In this document: in pieces, positions 25,795-33,919 of the stretch | Layout of the letters: each line of letters opens with the position of its first letter | Numbering within the stretch: the first letter of the stretch is position 1 | The notes under the pieces: generated by a model | What the model was told of the DNA's origin: nothing | The model's input: only the letters and a program-made list of their open reading frames with translations | The model's database searches: none | From: Mesorhizobium amorphae | GTDB taxonomy: Bacteria > Pseudomonadota > Alphaproteobacteria > Rhizobiales > Rhizobiaceae | Assembly (NCBI RefSeq): GCF_014843845.1 | Contig: NZ_JHQS01000046.1 | Span: 50,694-114,693 of the forward strand | DNA length: 64,000 nt | Direction: 5' to 3' | Translations under genes and position numbers: made by a program

Positions 25795-25846
25795 TTGGGG
25801 GTCTCCGGGGAAAGACCGTGTCCTGTCCGAGTCCTGTGTCAGGGAT

Positions 25847-25933
25847 GTGAATGGTGAATGGTGAATGGAGAGGCTTCACTGGGCTCGAGCCCAATTGGTC
25901 GCCCCTATTCGCCATTCACCATTGACCATTCAC
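25847..25933. repeat. Inverted repeat built from tandem GTGAATG heptamers
   Basis: Three consecutive GTGAATG units (25847-25867) plus one G face CCATTCACC-ATTGACC-ATTCAC at 25912-25933. The 22-bp arms pair with one mismatch around a 43-nt loop. It separates the hexapeptide transferase from the 2H phosphoesterase gene and reaches the transferase stop codon. Confidence 0.7.
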
Positions 25934-26550
25934 TAGCCGCCATATTTCTCCAGAAACGCTTCCGCCTCCAGCTCGCGGAAATCGTCGAGCGCAGCGCGCA
26001 GGTCGGCATGGTCCCAATCCCACCAGGCAAGCGCCTGGTAGCGTTCGGCGGTTCGGCGGTCGAAACGCTCGCGGATCGGCTTCGCCGGCACGCCGGCGAC
26101 GATGGTATAGGGCGCGACGTCCTTCGACACCACCGCGCCGGCGCCGACCGCAGCGCCATCGCCGACGGTGACGCCGGGCAAGATGGTCGAGCCGTGGCCG
26201 AGCCAGGTGTCATGGCCGATTGTGACGCGTTTGGCGCGGCGCTGGGCGAAGAACTCGCTTTCGTGCTCGGCGTCGTCCCAATAATCGGAAGCACGATATG
26301 TGAAGTGGTGCAGCGTCGGCCGCCAGGTCGGGTGGTTGGTGGCGTTGATGCGCACGCTTGCCGCGATGTTGGAGAACTTGCCGATCGTCGCGCACCAGAC
26401 GGAGCAGTCCTGCATCATGTAGGAATAGTCGCCGAGGACGCTCTCCGAAACCCGGCTGCGGTCGGCGATCTCGGTCCAGCGGCCGAGCGTCGAATTCTCG
26501 ACCTGCGCCGTCGCGTGGACGAGCGGCGCTTCCGACAGTTTCCTGCTCAT
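25933..26550 (-). CDS. Phosphonate-associated hexapeptide-repeat transferase
   Basis: 205-aa left-handed beta-helix protein with repeated [VI]GxxxxI-type hexapeptides (SRVSESVLGDYSYMMQDCSV and VTIGHDTWLGHGSTILPGVTVGDGAAVGAGAVVSKD) and the acetyl-CoA/acceptor-site His residues of the family. It matches the transferase family found inside C-P lyase operons, probably an acetyltransferase on an amino-phosphonate or intermediate. Its ATG overlaps the phnL stop (ATGA). Confidence 0.85.
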   Translation of the reverse strand: MSRKLSEAPLVHATAQVENSTLGRWTEIADRSRVSESVLGDYSYMMQDCSVWCATIGKFSNIAASVRINATNHPTWRPTLHHFTYRASDYWDDAEHESEFFAQRRAKRVTIGHDTWLGHGSTILPGVTVGDGAAVGAGAVVSKDVAPYTIVAGVPAKPIRERFDRRTAERYQALAWWDWDHADLRAALDDFRELEAEAFLEKYGG

Positions 26551-27254
26551 GCGGCACGCTTCCCGGCAGCGAAGGTAGTGACGTCGATGATGCGGTCGGC
26601 CACTGCCTCGCGCACGTCGTGGTCGTGGAAGATGCCGAGCAAAGCGACGCCTGCCGCTTTCTTTTCCGCGATCAGCGCGATGACCACGTCGCGGTTCCTG
26701 GCGTCGAGCGAAGCGGTCGGCTCGTCGAGCAAGAGGACCGGGTGATGGGTGATGAAGCCGCGCGCGATGTTGACACGCTGCTGCTCGCCGCCGGAAAACG
26801 TCGCTGGCGGCAGTGCCCAGAGTTTTTCCGGCAGGTTGAGCTGCGCGAGCAGGGCGCGCGCCTTGCCGCGCGCGGCCTCCCGGTCCTCGCCGCGCTCGAC
26901 CAGCGGTTCGGCGACGACATCGAGCGCCGAGACGCGCGGCACGGTGCGCAGGAACTGACTGACATAGCCGATAGTTTGCCGGCGCACAGCAAGCACGGTA
27001 CGAGGGCTGGCGGTGGCTAGATCGATCAGGCCGTCCGCGTGCTGGACGATGATCTGGCCTTCGTCGACGGCGTAGTTGCCGTAGAGCATCTTCAAAATGG
27101 AGCTCTTGCCGGCGCCGGAGGGACCGCCGAGCACGGCGCATTCGCCGGCCCGGATCGAGAAGGAGACGCCGGCGACGACAGGCAATTTGATGCCGTCGCG
27201 CAGATGCATGGTGAAGCTTTTTGCGACGTCGGAAACAACGAGCGGGGTGGGCAT
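26547..27254 (-). CDS. phnL: C-P lyase complex ABC-type subunit PhnL
   Basis: 235 aa, ABC fold without transport function. Walker A GGPSGAGKSSILKMLYGNY, signature FSGGEQQRVNIARGF, Walker B VLLLDEPTASLDARN, and a switch His in GIFHDHDVRE. In the E. coli core complex PhnK and PhnL bind as ATPase partners. Starts two bases after phnK ends. Confidence 0.94.
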   Translation of the reverse strand: MPTPLVVSDVAKSFTMHLRDGIKLPVVAGVSFSIRAGECAVLGGPSGAGKSSILKMLYGNYAVDEGQIIVQHADGLIDLATASPRTVLAVRRQTIGYVSQFLRTVPRVSALDVVAEPLVERGEDREAARGKARALLAQLNLPEKLWALPPATFSGGEQQRVNIARGFITHHPVLLLDEPTASLDARNRDVVIALIAEKKAAGVALLGIFHDHDVREAVADRIIDVTTFAAGKRAA

Positions 27255-27256
27255 GA

Positions 27257-28033
27257 TTACACCTGAAGTATCGAGGAGACGAGCAATTGCGTGTAGGGCG
27301 CACGCGGATCGTCGAGCACCCGGTCGGTAAGGCCGCTTTCGACGACGCGGCCGTCCTTCATCACCATCATGCGCTGTGACAGCAGACGCGCCACGGCGAG
27401 GTCGTGGGTGACGACGATCGCCGCCAGGCCGAGGTCGGTGACGAGGCCGCGCAACAGGTCGAGCAGGCGCGCCTGCACCGAGACGTCGAGGCCGCCGGTC
27501 GGCTCGTCCATGAACACAAGCCGTGGGCCTGTCACCAGGTTGCGCGCGATCTGCAGGCGCTGGCGCATGCCGCCGGAGAAGGCGCGGGGTTCGTCGTCGA
27601 TGCGATCCTCGTCGATCTCGACGCGCGACAGCCAGTCGACGGCGGTAGCGCGGATCTTGCCGTAGTGCCGGTCGCCGACCGCCATCAGCCGTTCGCCGAC
27701 ATTGGCGCCGGCCGACACGGTCATGCGCAATCCATCCGCCGGGTTCTGATGGACAAAACCCCAGTCGGTGCGCATCAGGAAGCGGCGCTCGGCTTCGCTC
27801 ATGCGGTAGAGCTCGCGGAACTGGCCGTCGCGCATGCGGTAGCTGGCGGTGCCGGAGCTTGGCAGCAGCCTAGTCGACAGGCAGTTGAGCAACGTCGTCT
27901 TGCCGGAGCCGGACTCGCCGACCACGGCCAGAACCTCGCCCGGCCAGAGGTCGAAGCTGACATTCTCGCAGCCGACGCGCGAGCCGTAGAATTTGGACAG
28001 TGCTGACACGCGCAGCAGCGGTTCGTCGGTCAT
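27257..28033 (-). CDS. phnK: C-P lyase complex ABC-type subunit PhnK
   Basis: 258 aa from ATG 28033, overlapping the phnJ stop by 4 bases. Walker A GESGSGKTTLLNCLSTRL, signature FSGGMRQRLQIARNL, Walker B LVFMDEPTGGLDVS, and VTHDLAVARLL. Known to bind the PhnGHIJ core and couple ATP to the C-P lyase reaction. Confidence 0.95.
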   Translation of the reverse strand: MTDEPLLRVSALSKFYGSRVGCENVSFDLWPGEVLAVVGESGSGKTTLLNCLSTRLLPSSGTASYRMRDGQFRELYRMSEAERRFLMRTDWGFVHQNPADGLRMTVSAGANVGERLMAVGDRHYGKIRATAVDWLSRVEIDEDRIDDEPRAFSGGMRQRLQIARNLVTGPRLVFMDEPTGGLDVSVQARLLDLLRGLVTDLGLAAIVVTHDLAVARLLSQRMMVMKDGRVVESGLTDRVLDDPRAPYTQLLVSSILQV

Positions 28034-28938
28034 TGCGCCGGCTCCATGTTTCCTGGGGCAAGGGTTTCCGGGGCAAAGTGGCCGCGATGGCCGTCGGCGC
28101 GCCGCTTCTCGCAATGGTCGGTGTCGGAGCAGACGAACATGTGGCTACCATGGTCGTCGAGGATGACTTCGTCGAGATAGACGTTCTCGGCCGCGCACAG
28201 CGCGCAGGGCTGGTCGAAGGTCTGCACCTCGAAGGGATGGTCCTCGAAGTCGAGGCTGACCACGTCGGTGAAAGGCGGCACCGCGTAGATGCGCTTCTCG
28301 CGGCCGGCACCGAACAATTGCAAAGCCGGCGAACGATGCATCTTCGGATTGTCGAATTTCGGCGTCGGCGAGGGGTCCATTACATAGCGGCCCTCGACCT
28401 TGACCGGATAGGCATAGGTGGTGGCGATGCGGCCGTGCCTGGCGATGTCCTCGTAGAGCTTCACATGCATCAGGCCATATTCCTCCAGCGCGTGCATTTT
28501 TCGCGTTTCCGTTTCGCGCGGCTCGAGGAAGCGAAGCGGTTCGGGTATCGGCACCTGATAGACCAGCACCTGCCCCGCTTTCAGCGGGTGCTCGGGGATG
28601 CGGTGGCGGGTCTGGATGATACTGGCTTTGGCCGTCTCAGTGGTGACGGCGACATTGGCGACCTTCCTGAAGAAGGCGCGGATCGAGACCGCATTGGTGG
28701 TGTCGTCGGCGCCCTGGTCGATGACCTTCAGCACGTCGTCGGGGCCGATGATCGAGGCGGTGACCTGGACGCCGCCGGTGCCCCAGCCATAGGGCATCGG
28801 CATCTCGCGCGAGGCGAACGGCACCTGGTAGCCGGGAATGGCGATGCCCTTGAGGATCGCGCGGCGGATCATCCGCTTGGTCTGCTCGTCGAGATAGGCG
28901 AAGTTGTAGGTGGCGATGTCGGTCGATTGGGCGGTCAT
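28030..28938 (-). CDS. phnJ: Carbon-phosphorus lyase catalytic subunit, radical SAM
   Basis: 302 aa, cleaves the C-P bond of ribose-1-phosphonate-5-phosphate by a radical mechanism. The four conserved cysteines are at residues 245, 248, 270 and 276 (CALC ... CSDTDHC). Their spacing equals that of the E. coli Fe-S ligands 241/244/266 and catalytic Cys272. ATG 28938 overlaps the phnI stop. Confidence 0.97.
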   Translation of the reverse strand: MTAQSTDIATYNFAYLDEQTKRMIRRAILKGIAIPGYQVPFASREMPMPYGWGTGGVQVTASIIGPDDVLKVIDQGADDTTNAVSIRAFFRKVANVAVTTETAKASIIQTRHRIPEHPLKAGQVLVYQVPIPEPLRFLEPRETETRKMHALEEYGLMHVKLYEDIARHGRIATTYAYPVKVEGRYVMDPSPTPKFDNPKMHRSPALQLFGAGREKRIYAVPPFTDVVSLDFEDHPFEVQTFDQPCALCAAENVYLDEVILDDHGSHMFVCSDTDHCEKRRADGHRGHFAPETLAPGNMEPAQ

Positions 28939-30047
28939 TCCGCGGCCTCTCTCTTTTCCTCGACCTTCGCAGGGTTTTCGCGGGCCTCGTATTCGGCGCG
29001 CATGCGGCGCACCAGGTCGAGCTCGGCCTGGAAGTCGACATAGTGCGGCAGCTTCAGATGCTCGACGAAGCCGGTCGCCTGGACATTGTCGGAATGCGAA
29101 ATGACGAACTCCTCGTCCTGCGCGGCGGCAACGACATCCTCGCCCAGTTCGCTTGCACGAAGTGCGCGGTCGCAGAGCGCCATCGCCATCGCCTTGCGTT
29201 CGTTCTGGCCGAAGACGAGGCCATAGCCGCGGGTGAATTGCGGCGGCGCCTTGGCCGAACCTTTGAACTGGTTGACCATCTGGCACTCGGTGACACGGAC
29301 AGAGCCAAGCGGTACGGCGAAGGGCAGTTCCGGCACGTCGATCTCCAGTTCGACCTCGCCGATGCGGACCTCGCCGACAAAAGGATGGTTGCGGGCATAG
29401 CCGCGCTGGGTGGAATAGCCGAGCGCCAGCAGAAAACCCTCGTCGCCGCGCGACAGCGCCTGCAGGCGGATGTCGCGCGCCATCGGGAACTCCAGCGGCT
29501 CGCGAGTGATGTCGCCGGGGACATGGTCCTGCGGCATGTCGCCGTCCGGCTCGATCAGGCCTTCGCGGGCGAGGATCGCCGAAACGCGCGGCATGGCTTC
29601 CGCCTCGCTTTCGCGCCGCAGCGGTTCGGCGATGTCGCCGCCGGCGGCAAGCTCGGGATCGAGCAGCCGGTGGGTGTAGTCGAAGGTCGGGCCGAGAAGC
29701 TGGCCGCCGGGCAGGTCCTTGTAGGTCGCCGAGACGCGGCGCTCGACCAGCATCGCGCCGGTGTCGATCGCTTTGGTGTAGCCGAAGCGCGGCAGCGTGG
29801 TGCGATAGGCGCGCACCAGGAAGATCGCCTCGATCATGTCGCCGCGTGCCTGGACGATGGCGAGAGCCGCCAGCTCGCGGTCGTAGAGCGAGCCTTCGCT
29901 CATCACCCGGTCGACGCCGAGCGCCAGTTGCTCGACGATCTGGTCGAGGCGAAGCGCTGGCACCGAACGGTCGCCGCGCCGGCGGTCGGCGAGCAGTCGG
30001 TGGGCGTTGTGAATAGCTGCTTCGCCGCCTTTTACCGCAACGTACAT
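28935..30047 (-). CDS. phnI: C-P lyase core subunit PhnI (nucleosidase)
   Basis: 370 aa from ATG 30047 (MYVAVKGGEAAIHNAHRLLA). Displaces adenine from ATP with phosphonate, with PhnG, PhnH and PhnL assisting. Typical segments include VEQLALGVDRVMSEGSLYD, YRTTLPRFGY and HSDNVQATGFVEHLKLPHYVDFQ. A Glu-rich tail ends the protein. Begins one base after phnH ends and overlaps phnJ by 4 bases. Confidence 0.96.
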   Translation of the reverse strand: MYVAVKGGEAAIHNAHRLLADRRRGDRSVPALRLDQIVEQLALGVDRVMSEGSLYDRELAALAIVQARGDMIEAIFLVRAYRTTLPRFGYTKAIDTGAMLVERRVSATYKDLPGGQLLGPTFDYTHRLLDPELAAGGDIAEPLRRESEAEAMPRVSAILAREGLIEPDGDMPQDHVPGDITREPLEFPMARDIRLQALSRGDEGFLLALGYSTQRGYARNHPFVGEVRIGEVELEIDVPELPFAVPLGSVRVTECQMVNQFKGSAKAPPQFTRGYGLVFGQNERKAMAMALCDRALRASELGEDVVAAAQDEEFVISHSDNVQATGFVEHLKLPHYVDFQAELDLVRRMRAEYEARENPAKVEEKREAAE

Positions 30048-30048
30048 C

Positions 30049-30660
30049 TTACGCCTCCATCGTCTTGATGCGCGTCGTGCGCGGCAGGCAGGTGAGGCTG
30101 TCGGCGGTGGCCAGGATGATGTCGACGCCACGCGGAAAGCGCTGGTTGTTCTGCTTCCACTGTTCGATGAAATGACGCGGCATCTGCGCCGGCGCGATGG
30201 TCGCGCTGGTTTCGATGCCGGGGCCTTCGAGCAACAGCGGCGCGCCGGAGACAAGATCGGTGACGTGCAGGATAAGCGTCGTAGAGCGATCGGGATAATC
30301 CTGCGTGCCTTGCGAAAAGCCGTCGAGCGCCATCATTTCCGCCGGGTTGGCGATCAGCGCGAAATGCGCATCAGCCGGGGTGTTGGCCAAGGGCGCGCCG
30401 GTGTGGAAACCGAGCCAGGATTTGACGGCGGGCGCTGCCTGCAAGGCTAGATCGAGCCAGAGCGGCGTGTCGTTGTCGCAGAGCGAAAGCGCAATGGCGC
30501 CAGCCGTCGCCGAGAGCGGCACTGGGGGGCGGGCAAAGGCCGGCAGGGCTTGCACGCTGCCCGGCCGCGCCATCGCATCCATGACGGCGCGAAAGACCGT
30601 CTGGGCGTTGAACACCGGATCGGCGAAGCCGCCCTCGATCGATTGAGCCGCCATCTCCAT
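30049..30660 (-). CDS. phnH: C-P lyase core subunit PhnH
   Basis: 203 aa from ATG 30660 (MEMAAQSIEGGFADPVFNAQ), overlapping the phnG stop as TGATG. Family features are FRAVMDAMARPGSVQAL near residue 25, LCDNDTPLWLD, and the FPRGVDIILA segment near the end. Part of the PhnGHIJ core complex. Confidence 0.95.
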   Translation of the reverse strand: MEMAAQSIEGGFADPVFNAQTVFRAVMDAMARPGSVQALPAFARPPVPLSATAGAIALSLCDNDTPLWLDLALQAAPAVKSWLGFHTGAPLANTPADAHFALIANPAEMMALDGFSQGTQDYPDRSTTLILHVTDLVSGAPLLLEGPGIETSATIAPAQMPRHFIEQWKQNNQRFPRGVDIILATADSLTCLPRTTRIKTMEA

Positions 30661-31121
30661 CAGTCTTCTCCGCGCACCATGGTAAAGAAATCCACTTTCG
30701 TTGCCGCGGTTTCGGCACGCCGCCGGTCGCGCGCCTCGACCAGGGCCGCCCGCAGCGGTGCGACCAACCTGGTCTCGACCGCCTCGCGATGGACGGGTTC
30801 CTGCCACAGCGCATCGGCGATCGCCGCCAGCCTTGCTTTCCGCTTGTCGCGGCCGAGGGTGTAGCAATGGCCGACCTGTCCGGACGGCAGCCGGACCGTG
30901 GCGCGGGTGACCGTCGCCTCGCCGACATTGAAGGGTGCGCCGCCGCCGCCGATGCGGCCGCGTACGGTGACCAGGCCGGTTTCGGGACCGCGCAGCAGTT
31001 CGGCTTCCGAAGGCAGGCCGGCTTCGCTCCAAAGACGGGCGATGTCGTCGCCGGACGACTGTGCCAGCGTCGCCATGAGCGCCTTGCGTTCGGCCTGATC
31101 GCGGGCTTCCTGTCCTCGCAC
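30660..31121 (-). CDS. phnG: C-P lyase core subunit PhnG
   Basis: 153 aa. Contains the conserved PhnG stretches GLVTVRGRIGGGGAPFNVGEATVTRA and GHCYTLGRDKRKARLAAIADAL, and ends KVDFFTMVRGED. First gene of the C-P lyase operon. Its promoter holds a PhoB-box-like repeat, a -10 hexamer and a PhnF-type operator. Confidence 0.96.
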   Translation of the reverse strand: MRGQEARDQAERKALMATLAQSSGDDIARLWSEAGLPSEAELLRGPETGLVTVRGRIGGGGAPFNVGEATVTRATVRLPSGQVGHCYTLGRDKRKARLAAIADALWQEPVHREAVETRLVAPLRAALVEARDRRRAETAATKVDFFTMVRGED

Positions 31122-31147
31122 GGCGTACTCCTTGCGTTGCGGCTAAT

Positions 31148-31167
31148 TTGTCTATTGATATAGACAA
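31148..31167. promoter_or_regulatory. PhnF-type operator
   Basis: Perfect 8-bp arms TTGTCTAT (31148-31155) and ATAGACAA (31160-31167) around TGAT. This fits the GTNTANAC-like sites of HutC/PhnF-subfamily GntR repressors. It lies directly downstream of the phnG -10 hexamer, a repressing position, and in the gap shared with phnF. Confidence 0.75.
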
Positions 31168-31175
31168 CCGTACAA

Positions 31176-31220
31176 ATTATACCTGTTAGCTAGCGCGAGT
31201 CCATGACGGGTGCATGACAT
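31176..31220 (-). promoter_or_regulatory. phnG promoter: PhoB-box-like repeat and -10
   Basis: Read on the minus strand, ATGTCAT-GCAC-CCGTCAT (31220-31203) matches the 7-4-7 PhoB box (CTGTCAT repeated every 11 bp) with one mismatch per half. A perfect TATAAT lies at 31181-31176, 21 bp further, a little more than in classical pho promoters. Confidence 0.6.
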
Positions 31221-31258
31221 CGCGTGAAACATCGGGGCGACGGAAGATCGGGGTGGAC

Positions 31259-32020
31259 ATGATTGGGCAGCAAGCGGCCAGCATCGAGCGGCGCAGTGGC
31301 GTCGCGCTATGGCGGCAGATCGCCGACCAGATCCTGCATGCGATCGCCGTCGGCGATTTCGCCGAGAATGCCGCGCTGCCGCCGGAAATGGCGTTGGCTG
31401 AGCGCTATGGCGTCAACCGCCATACGGTGCGTAGTGCCATCGCCGCCCTCGTGCAGGACGGTGTGCTGAGGGCCGAGCAAGGGCGCGGCACCTTCGTGTT
31501 GTCACGCAAGCGGCTGTCCTACCCAATCGGCGCCCGCACGCGCTTTTCGGCCGGCCTGCAAGGGCAGACGTCCGAACGGCATATCGTCCTGCTCGCATCG
31601 TCGGTCGAGCCGGCCAGCCGTCGCGTCGCCGAAGCCCTGGGGCTTGCCAGGGGCGCCGATGTGATCCGCCTGGAAACGCGCGGCGAAGCCGACGGGCATC
31701 CGGTCTCGCGAGCTGCTGCCTGGTTCGATGCCCGGCGCTTCGCCGGTATCGACGCCGCCATGGCGGAAACCGGATCGGTCACTGCTTCGCTCAAGCGCTT
31801 TGGGATCAACGATTATCTGAGGCAATCGACGGTGCTGTCGGCGCGCCACGCCGACGCCGCCGATCTGGTCGATCTCGACCTGCAGCCCGGCGCCATCGTG
31901 CTGGTGACGATTGCGGTCAATGTGACGCTTGACGGTCAGCCGATCCAGTTTTCCGAGTCGCGGTTTCCGGCGGAGCGGGTGGAGCTCAGATTGTCGGCTA
32001 ACGATCAGGCAATGCCATAG
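31259..32020 (+). CDS. phnF: GntR-family (HutC type) phosphonate regulator PhnF
   Basis: 253 aa from ATG 31259; an in-frame ATG at 31214 falls inside the PhoB-box-like repeat, so the later start is preferred. N-terminal winged helix: LPPEMALAERYGVNRHTVRSAIAALVQDGVLRAEQGRGTFV. C-terminal UTRA ligand-binding domain from about residue 85. Divergent from phnG, the standard PhnF position. Its stop overlaps the convergent lactonase gene by 16 bp. Confidence 0.9.
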   Translation: MIGQQAASIERRSGVALWRQIADQILHAIAVGDFAENAALPPEMALAERYGVNRHTVRSAIAALVQDGVLRAEQGRGTFVLSRKRLSYPIGARTRFSAGLQGQTSERHIVLLASSVEPASRRVAEALGLARGADVIRLETRGEADGHPVSRAAAWFDARRFAGIDAAMAETGSVTASLKRFGINDYLRQSTVLSARHADAADLVDLDLQPGAIVLVTIAVNVTLDGQPIQFSESRFPAERVELRLSANDQAMP

Positions 32021-32832
32021 AAACGCGCGGCATTGCCGCCGAAGACGGCATCCTGCTCGGCCGGCGACAGGCCAGCTAGAAGGTCCTTGGCCGCGGCCAG
32101 CCAGTTCTCGTAAGTGGCGGCCAGTTCGACCACCGGCCAGTCGCTGCCGAACATGAGCCGCTCCGGACCGAAGCAGGCGATGAGATGGTCGGCATAGGGT
32201 TTTAGGCCGGCGACCGACCAGTTGGGGCCGGCTTCGGTGACCAGACCGGAAAACTTGCACAGCACCGACGGTCTCTTGGCGAGCGCGGCCATGTCGCTTG
32301 CCCAAGGCTCGATAATGCCCTTGGCGATGAAGGGCTTGGCGGCATGGTCGACGACGATAGGCAGGTCCGGGATATGGTCGGCGAGTGCCGCGACCACCGG
32401 CAAGTGACGCGGCTGCGCCAGCGCGTCGAAGCGCAGGTTCAGTTCGGGCAGCAGCCTGAGCGCCGCGAGGTGCTTCGGCTTCAAAATGTCGAACGTGTCT
32501 TCGATGTCCTGCAGCATAGGCCGGATGCCGCGGAATTTCGGCCGTGTCGCCAGCCGGCGCAATGTCGCCTCCACATCGTCGGCGCCGAGATCGACCCAGC
32601 CGACCACCGCGGCGATGCTTGGCTCGGTCTCGGCAAGGTCGAGCATGAACTCGGTCTCGGCGACTGTCGCCGCCGCCTGCACCACGACGGTGCGTTCGAT
32701 GCCGGCAGCGCTGAGATGCGGCTTCAGATCGGCCGGAAAGACATCGCGCACGATCGGCGCGACATGCCGCCCCATCCAGAAATAGTCGCCGCGGGCGATC
32801 TGCCAGTAGTGCTGGTGTGCGTCGATCCGCAT
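32005..32832 (-). CDS. Amidohydrolase-family sugar lactonase, L-fuconolactonase-like
   Basis: 275-aa COG3618-type amidohydrolase. Metal-site residues appear as His-x-His in MRIDAHQHYW, His in IVVDHAAKP and Asp in MFGSDWPV. The family includes L-fucono-1,5-lactonase and related sugar lactonases. It opens the lactone made by the aldose dehydrogenase encoded at 37893. Last gene of the leftward importer operon, 4 bases after the alcohol dehydrogenase. Confidence 0.82.
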   Translation of the reverse strand: MRIDAHQHYWQIARGDYFWMGRHVAPIVRDVFPADLKPHLSAAGIERTVVVQAAATVAETEFMLDLAETEPSIAAVVGWVDLGADDVEATLRRLATRPKFRGIRPMLQDIEDTFDILKPKHLAALRLLPELNLRFDALAQPRHLPVVAALADHIPDLPIVVDHAAKPFIAKGIIEPWASDMAALAKRPSVLCKFSGLVTEAGPNWSVAGLKPYADHLIACFGPERLMFGSDWPVVELAATYENWLAAAKDLLAGLSPAEQDAVFGGNAARFYGIA

Positions 32833-32836
32833 CGTC

Positions 32837-33853
32837 TCATCCGACCTCGATGACGGCCTTGATCAGCCCGGATTTCTCATGCGCCCAGCGGGCGAGGTCA
32901 AGGGGGACCTGGCCAAGCGTGGTCCGGTGGGTGACGAGTTTTGCCAGAGGCACCGTGCCGTTGCGGATCGAGGCGGCGACATGGTCGAAGTCGGCTCCAA
33001 GCGCGTTGCGGCTGCCAACCAGCGTCATCTCGCGCTTGTGGAACTCGGGATCGGAAAAGACGATGTCGTCCTTGACGACGCTGACCAGGACCAGGGTTCC
33101 GCCATGCGCGACATGGGCGAAGGCCGACTGCACCGACTGGGTGTTGCCGGTGGCGTCGAAGACAATGTCGAAGCCCTCGCCGCCGGTCGCGCCGCGAACC
33201 AGATCGGCCGCCGTGGCGCGGGAGCCGTCGAGCGTCGCGAAGCCGAGCTCGCTCTCGGCGAAGCTAAGCCTCTCGCTGCTCATATCGAGCAGGCTCACAT
33301 CGAGCCCGGCGATGCGGGCAAACAGCGCCGTGCCGAGTCCGATCGGCCCGGCGCCTATGACCAGTGTGCGGGCGCCGGGCTCGGCTCGCGCGCGGCGCAC
33401 CGCATGGGCACCAATGGCCAGGAATTCGACGGCGGCGGCATCGGCCAGCGACAAGCCGTTTGCCGGATAGAGGTTTTGCGCCGGTACCAGGATCTGTTCG
33501 CACATGGCGCCATCGCGATGGACACCGAGCACCTCGATCTTGACGCAGCAATTCGGCTTGTCGTGCCGGCAGGCGATGCATTTGCCGCAGGCGAGATAGG
33601 GATTGATGATGACGGGTTCGCCAACGTTGAGCGTGACGCCGTCGCCCTTGTCGACGACCGTGCCGGAGACCTCGTGGCCCATGATGCGCGGATAGGCGAG
33701 GAACGGGTGCTTGCCTTCGAAGATGTGGTAGTCGGTGCCGCAGATGCCGACATGGCTGACAGCCACCAATGCCCATCCCGGCGGCGGTGCGCCTGGCGCA
33801 AGGCGGTCTTCCACGACAAGGTCGCCGGGCGAGCGGCAGACGACTGCTTTCAT
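32837..33853 (-). CDS. Zinc-dependent alcohol/sugar-acid dehydrogenase (MDR family)
   Basis: 338 aa. Catalytic zinc ligands Cys in GICGTDYH and His-Glu in IMGHEVSG. The structural zinc site has four Cys (ACGKCIACRHDKPNCC). NAD-binding motif IGAGPIGLGTALFARIAG is near residue 170. The group includes sorbitol, galactitol and L-galactonate/L-gulonate 5-dehydrogenases. In this operon it may oxidise the aldonate or the 2-keto-3-deoxy acid; which one cannot be told. Confidence 0.85.
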   Translation of the reverse strand: MKAVVCRSPGDLVVEDRLAPGAPPPGWALVAVSHVGICGTDYHIFEGKHPFLAYPRIMGHEVSGTVVDKGDGVTLNVGEPVIINPYLACGKCIACRHDKPNCCVKIEVLGVHRDGAMCEQILVPAQNLYPANGLSLADAAAVEFLAIGAHAVRRARAEPGARTLVIGAGPIGLGTALFARIAGLDVSLLDMSSERLSFAESELGFATLDGSRATAADLVRGATGGEGFDIVFDATGNTQSVQSAFAHVAHGGTLVLVSVVKDDIVFSDPEFHKREMTLVGSRNALGADFDHVAASIRNGTVPLAKLVTHRTTLGQVPLDLARWAHEKSGLIKAVIEVG

Positions 33854-33874
33854 GCTTCAATCCAATTCACGATA

Positions 33875-33905
33875 CCGCCGGCCCTCGCTTTCGCGGGGCC
33901 GGCGG
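33875..33905. terminator. Intra-operon hairpin between permease and alcohol dehydrogenase
   Basis: Perfect 10-bp stem CCGCCGGCCC/GGGCCGGCGG with an 11-nt loop and no T-run on either strand. More likely an mRNA-stabilising or processing hairpin than a full terminator; it separates importer from enzyme cistrons. Confidence 0.45.
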
Positions 33906-33919
33906 CTCCTGGGAGGAAT

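Noticed and set aside
31214..31258. Upstream start codon for phnF
   Set aside because: It falls within the PhoB-box-like repeat and adds residues unlike the family N-terminus; ATG 31259 is preferred, though not proven.
32005..32832. Reading of the amidohydrolase next to phnF as PhnM
   Set aside because: Its motifs (DAHQHYW, VVDHAAKP, FGSDWPV) are of the COG3618 lactonase type, and it lies in the fucose-type operon on the other side of phnF.
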